Source: Tridacna crocea (lineage: Eukaryota; Mollusca; Bivalvia; Cardiida; Cardiidae). Taken from it: a DNA stretch of 64,000 bases. The stretch spans positions 24,805,235-24,869,234 of the forward strand of contig OX031069.1 in NCBI GenBank assembly GCA_943736015.1, given 5' to 3'. Positions 42,601-54,600 of this stretch are shown here, in pieces. The first letter of the stretch is position 1. Each line of letters opens with the position of its first letter. The translations under genes and the position numbers were made by a program. Under the pieces are notes generated by a model. The model was given only the letters and a program-made list of their open reading frames with translations, was not told where the DNA came from and did no database searches.

Positions 42601-45600
42601 GACAAAAAAAGGAAGAATGTATTGCCAAACAAACAGCTTGAAGCAGCATATATGCAACACAAAACATTGCAGCATACATTGATAAAGGTAACTATTTAAC
42701 CCATATTGCACAGATAATTTTAGATATTATGTCCTAATTGAACATGTTTGTGGACAACTACCAACAACATATCCCCAAAATTTACCCCCACTAAAAAGGG
42801 GCAAGCAGAAAACATTGTTGGAAAAGGAGAAAATACTAGTTCATAGGCGTAGGACAGTTTATGATAATTAATTATGCAAAAGGAAAAAGACAAAAATACA
42901 CCCCCCTCTCCTGTTCCTACGCCTATGTAGTTACAGGCATTTTCTCCTTTCATGATGTATGCAAGCAAAGAAGCAAAATGATGGCCAGTAGATCCATTCA
43001 AGGCCCTGAAGGGCCTCTAGTATTTTTGCTTTCAAAACAGACTGATCTACATGTAACTGATGTCGAACCAGATAGAAATCGAATTCAGAAAATTTGTTGT
43101 GTGTGTATGTCATATTCTTCGAAGATTTGACCTGTCTGCTATGACACACCACTGATCCCATGATATGCTAGGAAAAAGTAGGGCTTACACTGCAGCTATT
43201 ACCCAAGCCAGTAGAGGCTGTTTCAATAAATTGCCAGAGCATAGGTTTCATGCTAGCTGATCATACCTAAATGAGTCACACCAGGTAGCGTTTTATTGAG
43301 TAAATGTCTGTTAAGTTTTAAATTCAAAGTAATGGTTGTCACTTAGAAAAGTAGTCCGGTTCTGTACCCAGAATGCCCAAATTAGAAATCTGCGTATTTG
43401 TAGAACGCCATCTAGTGGGAGATAATGCAGAAAATTAATAATTTCTGTTTGTATAAGTAATACGGGTATATAGAGCTATTCTCTTGCTTAAGAAAAAAAG
43501 GGGAATCAATATTTAGTTGTTAATTGCTGATATTATCACTCTTTACCCTATCAAAACAGATCTTCCTGAAAGAGAGAGAGAGATACATGTATATATATGG
43601 CCTGAAACACATGAAAAAGGGTATTTGGATGTTTGCATACAGTGTCAACTTAGATCAGCCTACTCACTCTGCACAGGATGACCCAAAAGGACACATTGGG
43701 GTTTAATGTTTCACACAGGTCTACTGTAGCACAAAATGTAATGAAATCATAAAGTGCCCCCTTGGATTAGCCTGCGTGGACTGTGCAGGTTGATCAGAGA
43801 CAACATTTTACGCAAATGTCCCCTTTTCGAGTGTTGCAAGCCATATAGAGATATGGTTCACAAAGTTTAGGTTGTTCTGTATTACGATAAGCAATAGAGG
43901 GCCATCATGGTTCCCTTGTATAGATTGAATAATTCTTTCACATTTCTGAAAGCAATTTCTATCAATTTCTTATTTGTCTGTTTTTCACCCAGTCACTGTC
44001 AAAACAGACAGATCTAACAGAGAGACAGGTCGAGGTCTGGTTCAGAAAGAGAAAAAAAATGGATCAACCATTACCACTACAAAAATTCAGGGAGTGCAGG
44101 TCGGTTATTGTTTATCATTCATCTTCTGCTAATTTGTATTAATTTCTTATTCTTTATTTGCCAAAGTTTTATCTCTTTACCAAACAACAAAAATTTAGAC
44201 TCGCCCAATTTGAAAGTATTTGCAGACAACAAAATTAACGCAACTCGAAATTTGAAGTTTATTTTGGGAAGGTCAGAAAACATTAGGAGAAAATGCTGAT
44301 TACCAGCATTTTCTCCTTTTCTCACAATGTTTTCTAAAGGCTTCTCCTTCAGGGTCGTGAAAACCAGGGACTGTTTGGTAAAAGGTTAAATGGAATATTT
44401 ATTTTATCACATAACTCTCCTTGTTTTCAATGTAACACTGCCGTTACAAATTTTCTTGTCTCACACACATGTGAGATAAGAAAATAGTGCTGTATTTGGT
44501 CAACACTCTGTAATTATACGGTTCACTTCTAAAACATTGCTGGGTCCTGTGTGGCTCAGTGGTAAAGTGCAGGACTCATGATCTGGAAGTTCCGGGTTCA
44601 AGCCTCACTAGCTCCACTGGGTTTTTTCACAGGAGTGTCCTTGGGCCTAGCCTAGTACTGTTGAAACCCCGGAAACATGAATATGTGAACTGTCGCCGTG
44701 ATATGACTGAAATAACGTTGAAAGCGGCGTAAAACACCATTCTATGAATTCTAAAACATTGCTGACCTCGGTTTCTGAAGAAAATTAGCGGTTAAAGTTC
44801 TTGCCATGCTAAAGTTGTTAATTTAATCAATGTAAGACTCAAACAAAAATCAATATTATGCAAGTTTCTTCATAACTATTTTTCGTCTGTAATGAACCTG
44901 TCAAAGTAAGCGCACAGGCTTCATGTAAATTTCACTACACATGATACATGTATGCCTCTGTTTAACACCTTTTGGACTATAATTCTTGTAAATCAGTAAT
45001 GTGATAAAAAGAATCTGACACTCGTTGGCTTTTGATGTTAAACAATTATTAAACTCGTCCACAAAAATGTTATTAAGCTCGCCAAAGGCTCGTTTAATAA
45101 CATTTTTGTAGACTCATTTGATAAATATAGGATCTGACATGAGTGGGCTTTTGAGATAAGATTTTATTATACAAGTCTAGGGAAATGTTATTAAGCGAGC
45201 CTTTAGCAAGCTTAATAACATATTCCTTGACGAGTTTAATAAAGTCTTACCTCAAACGCACACAAATATCAGATTCTTTTTATCACATAACGATATTTCA
45301 CAAAATACAGATCAGATGTTGCAAAAACATTCATAAATACATCCTTGGTATTCACCATGAGACCCATTCACTTGTATGAAATGCATACAAAATGACATAA
45401 AAAATGACGTCACACAAATGTGATATCAAACGTGTATAAGATAAGAAAGTTCGTAATGGGTAAATTACACTGGAAACAAGGGAGGTTATGTGATAAATTT
45501 TTATCTCAAAAACCAATTCATGTAAGATCCTATACATATATGCATGTGTGTCTTGTAAATATTGCTCAAATCTCATAAAAAGGGTATAAAAATAGTCCAC

Positions 45601-48600
45601 ATCCGCAGTATCACATGTCTTTACATAGACTTACATTATGCAGCATCTCTTCTTGCCTGTTACAAAACCATACTGGGTTTGAACAACCTCATGGAAGAAA
45701 ATCGTTTCAAAGCATGGTGTAAAAAAAGAAGAAAATGGGCCTTTTTCTCACAATATTTTCCTGTAGAAATCAAAGTACATCAGCTATCATTTGAGCTACT
45801 CTTAGCTTGTCATCTATAAAGGACCTTAACCCTTTACTCCATAGATACTCATTTCTACGCATTGCTTGTAGGAGACTTTGGAAAACATCGTGAGAAAAAG
45901 TGAAATTGCTCATGGCGAGCAATTTCACCTTTGGCCAAAATGTTTTCTATGTTTACAAAAGGTTTCATATACACATAAGAAACTGCTTCATCCTTGCTGT
46001 TACTTAGGGTCAATTAGAGATACCATACAAATGCCTTATGGGGTAGAGGGTTTAACATAGACATTCTTTACATTTTTAAAATTGAAAATTTTGTCGTCTG
46101 GTAGTGCTGTAACACTTTACCAAACAATCCTGACTTTGGACATCCCTGGGAAAGAAAGCCTTTCAAAACATTGTGGGAAAAGGAGAAAATGCTGGTAACC
46201 AGCATTTTCTCTGTTTCCCACAATGTTTTCTACCCTTTCCAAATCAATTCTCAATTTTTGACTCGCCTCCATTTTGTTGTCTGCAAATGCTTTCAGTTTG
46301 GACTAGTAAAAAGTTTTGTCGTTAGGGAAAGAGTTAATATGGGCATTCTTACCATTTTTAAAATTGAAAATTTTGTCGTCTGGTAGTGCTTTAAACTATT
46401 ACTACACAATCCCTACTTTTCACAAGCTGGAAAAGAAGCCTTTAGAAAACATTGTGGGAAAAGGAGAAAATGCTGGTTACCACCATTTTCTCCTTTCCCC
46501 AAAATGTTTTCTACTCTTTGCTAAACAAATTTCAAATTTACAGTCAGTTTTATTTTGTCGTCTGCAAATGCTTTCGATTTGGACAAGCCTTAAATATTGT
46601 CATTTGGTAATGAGTTAATTTGCATACATGTGTTTTTTTTTTTTCAGTTGGCATTTGATGTTTTATTCTACCTTCTTCATCTACGGGATGATAGTTTTAT
46701 GGGATGTAAGTTCAATTATTTGCATTTTTCTAACCCATACCTGGTAAAGCCTTGTTGATCAGTAGGAAATTTGGTGGCAGGTATTTGTACTATAGGGACA
46801 AGATGATGAATTTCTTAATTCTTCTTCTTCTGTGGAATGGCTGGTCAGATTTTGAAATAATTTCACTTAAAATTCCTAGGCTGACCCCTTTCAAAAATTA
46901 TTAAGGAAATTTTTATGTTTTGAAAAACAACAGCCAATTGTTGGCACCTGCATGTGGTGCTCTTGTTTGACTTATGTTTTTAGTTACTATATGTGCTTTT
47001 CTTCAAGAAATTGTCAATGGATGATATATCTGAAAATTTATTTTGCAAAATTCTGATTCATCAAAATCATTGCTTTGGTGATGATTGTAGGGGCGATGAC
47101 AGATTTTAAAATGACTTTTACAGGTGACCTTTTCAAAATTGCAAGGCAAAATAATGATTTTATTTCTAAAGTTTCAATACCTCAAAAAAATTGGCAGTGG
47201 TCCTGTCAAAATTTCAGCCGAGCAACCCAAGGCCATCTTGACCCTCTTGTTTTTGAAAGCTATCAACTTGGAATTGTTCAGCCAACGGTTAACTCTTTAC
47301 TAAAAAGTCCCTGGTGTTTAGGACCTAGAGGAAGAAGCCTTCTGAAAACATTGTTGAAAAGAGATAATGCTGGTTACCAGCAATTTTTTCCTTTTCCCAC
47401 AATGTTTTCTACTCTTCTAAAGCCAAGTTACAATTTTTGAGTCACATTTATTTTGTCATCTGGAAATGCTTTCAGTTTGGACCAGTCTAAAATTTTGTTG
47501 TTTGGTAAAGAATTAACTCTTTACCAGAAATGAGATTTTAGCTGTAACCAAATTGAAAGTACCGGTAGTTATACACTACAATTTACCACACAATGATGAC
47601 TTTTAAGGACCCTGTGGTAGAAGCCTTTTGAAAATATTGTGGGTAAAGGAGAAAATGCTGGTAACCAGCATTTTTTCCTTTTCCCACAATGTTTTCTACC
47701 CTTGCTGGAAGCAAATTTCAAATTTTGAGTTGAGTTTCTTTTGTCGTCTGCAAGTGCTTTCAATTTGGACCAGTCTAAAATTTTGTCATTTGGTAATGGG
47801 TTAAATAGGGCTAAAATGGTTGGATTTTTTCAAAAATGAACTCTCGTTTTTGTTACAAGAAAATACTCCATCATGCATGGCTTGGTCCCAATTTAACTCT
47901 TTACCAAGCAACAAAATTTTTGACCTGTCCAAATTGAAAGCATTTGCAGACAACTAAATCAATTTGACTAAAAAATTTGACCTCGATTTGGGAAGGGTAG
48001 AAAACATTGTGGGAAAAGGAGAAAATGCTGGTTTAATACAATGTTTTCAAAAGCTTTCTTTTTTGGGGTTGTTAAAAGTCGGGATTGTGTGGTAAAGAGT
48101 TAAATACAATACCTAACAACTGCTTCGGGGAGAATTCTCTTTAGCTCAGTGGTTATGGTGTTTGTCTCTTGAACCTTTCCCAAACGACAAATTTTGGACT
48201 CTTCCAAACCAAAAGAGTTTGCAGACGACAATTTTAGATTTGGAGAAAATGCCAGAAAGTTCTCAAAAAAGGTAGAAAACACTGTGGGAAAAGGAGAAAT
48301 TGCTCATTATGAGAAATTTCTCCTTTTCCCACAGTGTTTTCAAAAGACTTTTACTGCAGACACGTAAAAACCAGGGCTTGTGTGGAAGGTTTAAACCTCA
48401 AAAAAAAAGGGATCTTATCTTGAATCCCGCCAGATGCAGTTTGTAGTTCAGCTCTGCATTTGTTGCAAACTTTCACATTTATAGGACTTCATTGAACAAG
48501 TTATTCCTCAAAAATGACTCACCATACCCCAGCAGTTGAGTAATTTCTGCAGCATTATAGGAAAATGTGTGGTTTGTTGTGATGGTTTCAAGTTCACCAT

Positions 48601-51600
48601 TTTGAGTTTTTGAAATTAATACAGCTGACACTTCCAGGCAGCTTAACCTCTTTACCACACTATCCAGATTTTAACGACCCTGCAAGTGTCATTTGAAAAC
48701 ATTGTGGATAAAGAGAAAATGCCATTTACCAGCATTTTCTCCTTTTCCCACAATGTTTTCCAAGCCCTCATTTGAAAATCAGATCATTTGAATTATACAT
48801 TTTTTTTTGTTATTACAACTGCTTTTATTTGCCCAAGTCCAAAATTTTGTCATTTGGTATTTTTAAGAGCGTAAAAAATAAATTAGTGCAATTATTGGAT
48901 AGGGATACTATATTTAGACTTTGCAGAACTATTTCAAGACTGTCTGTATTTCCAAGAAAGAAATGCACTTTCTGTGTAGGCTGATCTTGATTTACCTAAA
49001 TGTTTGCCAGAGCACCAGGCGCCTGATATCAAATGTGACAACAGCAGAGTCAAACTTATTCCTGATTTCTTTCGTCTTTCAGAAACCATATTTTTGGAAA
49101 TCCATTAATTGCTGGGAAGGATGGCCAAGGCAGGTAAGAAATACGACTTACGAAATTGTGCCGTCCCATCAGGCCCTATGTGGCGTTTGGCCTTTTTTAA
49201 CAATTTGGGGAAGAGGAACAAATTCTTGTATCCCTGAGGCTGCAAAGCACAACTCAAAGGCCTTTTTGTGGGCAACATAGATCAAGATCAGACAGCACAG
49301 AGCATGCAGTCTGATCTTTGATCTGCATTGCCTGATAAGGAGATGTTATGACCTAAAAATGCGTATGAAATAGCAATATTGGGGTTGTCATTATTAGTTT
49401 GAAAGTTTAATTTTACTTATTTAGTCAGTAAAGGGTTAACTCTTTACCAAACGACAAAATTTTAGACTGGTCCAAATTGAAAACATTTGCAGACGACACT
49501 TTAAATTTATCAGAAATGATTATTATAATTGTCTGTGAAAGAGTTAATCCATTACCACACAATCCCTACTTTTGACGACCCTGAGAAAGAAGCCTTTAGA
49601 AAACATTGTGGGAAATGGAGAAAATGCTGGTAACCAGCATTTTCTCCTTTTCCCACAGTGTTTTCAGAAGGCTACTTCGTGGGTTTAGTAAAAACCAGGT
49701 AGTGTTTGGTTAAAAACATCATGGGAAAATTAATGAGAAAATGCTGGTAACCAGCACTTTCACCATTGCTCACAATATTTTCTACTCTGTCAAATAAAAA
49801 TTGCACCATTTGAGCCACATTGAAATTGTTGTCTGTAAATGCTTTCAATTTGGATAAGGTTAAGATTTTGTCCATTGGTTAAGGGTTTTTAGCTCACCTG
49901 AGCACGAAGTGCTCATGGTGAGCTATTGTGATCGCCCAATGTCCGTCGTGCGTCGTCTGTCATCTGTCGTCCACAGTTTCTTTAAAAATCTTCTCCTCCC
50001 AAACCACTAGGCCAATCTTGATGAAACTTGGCAGGGATGTTCCTTGGGTGAAGCTCTACCAAAGTTGTTCAAGAGATTGAATTCCAGCAATAACTCTGAT
50101 TGCCATGGCAACCAAAAGGAAAAAAAATAGCAAAATCTTTGAAAATCTTCTTCTCTGAAACTAGAAGGCGTAGAGCTTTGATATTTGGTATGTAGCATCT
50201 CCTAGTGGACCTCTACCAAGATTGTACATATGATGCCCCTGGGGTCAAAACTGGCCCCTCCCCGGGGGTCACAAGTTTGAAACATAGGAACAAAGAAGGA
50301 AAACTTTAAAATTCTTCTTCTCTGAAACTAGAAGGTGCAGAGCTTTGATATTTGGTATGTAGTATCTCCTAGTGGACCTCTACCAAGATTCGTCATATGA
50401 TGCCCTTGGGTCAAAACTGGTTTGACTAGGAACAAGGAAGGAAAACTTCAAAAATCTTCTTCTCTGAAACAAGAAGGAGTAGAGCTTTGATATTTGGTAT
50501 GAAGCATCTGCTAGTTGACCTCTACCAAGTTTGTTCACATGATGTCCCTGGGGTCCAAACTGGCCCAGCCTCGGGGGTCACAAGTTCGAAACATAGGAAC
50601 AAAGAAGGAAAACTTTAAAAATATTTTTCTCTGAAACTGTAAATCGCAGAGCTTTGATATTTCATTATGCAGCATCTTTTAGTGGACCTCTACCAAATAC
50701 ATGTACAATACGATGATCTTTTTGGAAAAGAAGAATTTTCATTGTAGACCTTTACTGCTTAGTACTCAGGTGAGCGATATAGGACCATCATGGTCCTTGT
50801 GTTTAAAATTGTCATCTGAGGAGTTAAGGAACATTTCAAATATTTTATTGATCATTAAATTTCTGCTATATTGTTTACATTTTACCAAACAATCACAGGT
50901 TTTAACCCTATACCATACTATCCCACCTTTTAACAACCCTGAGAAAGACGGCTTTTAAAAACATTGTGAGAAAAGGAGAAAATGCTGGTAACCAGCATTT
51001 TCTCCTTTTCCCACAGTGTTTCCTACCTACAGGTATTCAAGGACAAGTATCATTTTTGACAACAAATCAATTTTCCTTTGTGTATTTCCTCAATGTAGAC
51101 AAATATGAAATTTTGCTGTGTGGTAAAGGGTTATTGACCCCTATGAATAAGAAGTGTTTTTGGAAGTCGATTACGTCAGTAATCGGTCTTCCTATGTGAC
51201 CGCTCAGGCATTTGGGAAATCACCCAACAACACCAATATTCAACCAGCGAAAAAAAAGTTCTATGAAATTCAAGCATTTAAACATATAAAACGATTGAAT
51301 TTCAGATAAAAAATGAAATAAGTCAAACTATTGCACTAAACAGATATTTTCTTTGAACTGTTATGACATTTCAATGAATAATTATCAAATCTTAATATTT
51401 GTTAATACACAGATCCTATATTTTTCTATATGAATGCGGACGAATCTAGCCATTCGGCATTACTCAGGTGATGAGAAGGTGTCGCACCACTGCTAGACTG
51501 CTTCCGGTTCGTAGTAGTCCCAAGTGAAAATTTGCAGTAGCACTTTTGTTGCACTGTTGTATGGGGCTAAGAGGGCTTGGTGGTATATAATTTAGATTTG

Positions 51601-54600
51601 CTTCAAATATAGGCATTGCGGGACCACTTAGATGTATTTTTATTGTATATTGATTGGACCATTTTGTGTCACTAGAGGATCAAAAAATTGGGGTCATGGC
51701 GGTGAACAGGTGTTTTTGACAGGGAAAATTCTAGGGTGCCCGTTGTTTATTCATGAGATTTAGCGAAAAACGCAATCGGTTGACATGTTGTTTTTTATGC
51801 ATTTTTCGAAGGTCTATGGACGTACTTTAGACAGCAAGAGATGGGAAAGCAAAATTTTTGCCATTAAGCGATCTGTGAGGCTTCAAAGATGGCCAATTTC
51901 ACTCTATTTTCAATATGGCCAAAAACCACAGGTGTGACACCAGAGCCATCAAATCGGCCGAGATGTTACGATTACCAATCGGGCACTATTTTATGAATGA
52001 TATGTCACTCGGACCCATGTTCACATAAAAAATAGCTTTCGTTAAAAACGCATCATTAATATTCTTACCTAAAAAATTATTGGTTTGTTACACGTTTATT
52101 ATTCAAGGCATTTACATTTTCAACAAATATTTGCTTGAATGTCTGAAGTGTTGAATAGCTAGTAACCTAATTTATTCATACGCGCAAGGTGACTTTCATC
52201 CACACCACAGCTTTGAAACGGCGGCGAGTGAAACGCAAGGAAGCAAGTCACAATTTGATCTGAACAAACCCAAGGCTGCAAAGGTAAAGTTCAATGTATT
52301 TTTTTCTTTTTTGAAATGTGTTTTTGTTTTAAACGTGAAGGACATTACGTCCTTCCTAAAGTATTGTTTAGAAACGAAGTAGGTCAGTGGTTGTTTATAA
52401 AGATTACAGTCGCTATTTTGATTGATTGTAAGCTCGTCAAAGCTTTACACCTGCGTTTTAGAAGGCTACATTAGTATATAAATATGAATGATTTGTATTC
52501 CATTTGCTGCCTTAACTAGTTGAATGTATTGCTCTTCGTCGAAGAAGAATATTTAACGAATCCCAAATGTCAACAGTCCTTACAGTGACTGGAAATTTCG
52601 ACCGATAACAATTTCGTCCCATTATAATTTCGGCCCATTACAATTTCGGCCCATTCTCCTAACGTGAGTTTACATGGTTTGCATTTGTGTAATAAATCTT
52701 ACACCTTTATAATCTTTTAAACTTATTTTTCAGCACTAGGATTTTGCAGCCCTAAGGTGAAAGTATATTGAAATCTTGGAAAAATATAAAATGGGTGATC
52801 TATTCTTCCCCTTTCATATAGTTAATTTTGACTTTAATGCTGTCAACCTGGATCTAACATATATATGCATTTAAATCTTCAAATTGGCTCAGTCAAAAGT
52901 ATTCCAGTTTTTGTACTTTCAATTAAAGGTGGCCCTTCAGATTTTTGGATGAAATTTATACAAAAATATTAAAATTCATCCTGATACTCCCAGTACCTTT
53001 TAAATTTCATTCATAAAATCCCAGTATCCGACAACAAGAGAAATTAGAGATTTACTACGGCCCAGGTCAACACCGACGGGAACCATGGTCTATTTTTAGA
53101 TGAGCAACTTCTCACTCACTTACTGGAAATACACAAATGATGCTTCAAACACAGCGACTGAAGAAGAAGTTTATGGAAAATAACATGTTTGTTATGTTAT
53201 GGAATTTAAGAGTCATTAGTCACGTGCAAGTCACTTTACATTCCCACTATGCTTCTTTTGATTTTTGGTGCAAAATCTAAAAATACCTTAAGAGGCTACG
53301 TAGCTTTTTAAGGGAATACCATAAAAAATGTATACAAAAAGTGTCATTGTATTGAAGTTTTTGAAGTTAATTGACATAATATTTAGTAGATTCATTCAAT
53401 TTAGCTGGCAAGTATCTTGCAAAATTGATACCTGCTTCTGTAGAGAAAAGGGTTAAACATTAATATTGAAAAAAAAAAACAACTAAATGAATGTGCATGC
53501 AAAACCGAACAAAAGAAAGCTTTTGAAAACATTGTGGGAAAAGGAGAAAATGCTGGTAACCAATGTTTTCTTCTTTTCCCACAATGTGTTCTTATCCTTT
53601 ACTGACAAATCTTATTACTTGTGCCACATTTACTATATCTCTTGGAATTTCTTTCAATTTTGATCGGTCTGAATTGTGTTGTGTGGTAAAGAGTCAAATC
53701 TGATATAAAAGGTTTTTTGAAAATTGTGTTTGCATAGGTAAAAAGGCTGTACAGTATGTGTGCTTAACCCATTACCACAGGCACACAGTCCCTACTTTTG
53801 ACGCCTCTGAGAAAGAAGCCTTTGACGCCTCTGAGAAAGAAGCCTTTTGAAAACACTGTAGGAAAAGGAAACCAGCGTTTTCTCCTTTTCCCACAGTGTT
53901 TTCTACCCTTCCAAGAACAAGTTTCAATTTTTCAGTCAACTTTATTTTGTCGTCTGCAAATGCTTTAGATTCGAACAAGTCTAAAGTTTTGTCATTTGGA
54001 AATGAGTTAACTCTTTCCCAAGCAACAAAATTTAAGAGTGGTCCAAATTGAAAGCCATGCTGATGACATAATAAATGTGGCTCAAAAATTGAAATTTGTT
54101 TAGGGAAGAATAGAAAACATTGTGAGAAAAGGAGATAATGATGGTTACCCACACTTTCTACTTTTCCTACAATATTTTCAAAAGGCTTCTGTCTCAGGAT
54201 CGTTGAAAGTCGGGATTGTTTGGTAGTCTTAAGAGTTAAAGGTAACCAGTGGCACTGTTGAGTTGATGCAGAATGCAAACCATTTTAGATATGTCTGTTT
54301 GGACTACCTTAGCTTTTAACAATTGCCACAGTCAGGGAGATTTGTCTGAGATGATTATGATCCTTGATTGAACATTAAAACCAATATTTTATCATCTACA
54401 AAAGATGTGAAGCATTCTTTAACCTTTTACCACTCAGTGATGAGTTTTGACACCCCAAGGAAAGAAGCCTCCTTTTCCAACAATATTTTCTACTATGTCA
54501 TAAGAACAATTGCAGCATTTGATTCAGATAATGAGATTGAAATTGTTGTCTGCAACTGCTTTCAATTTGGACAAGGCTAGAATGTTGTCAATTGGTAAAG

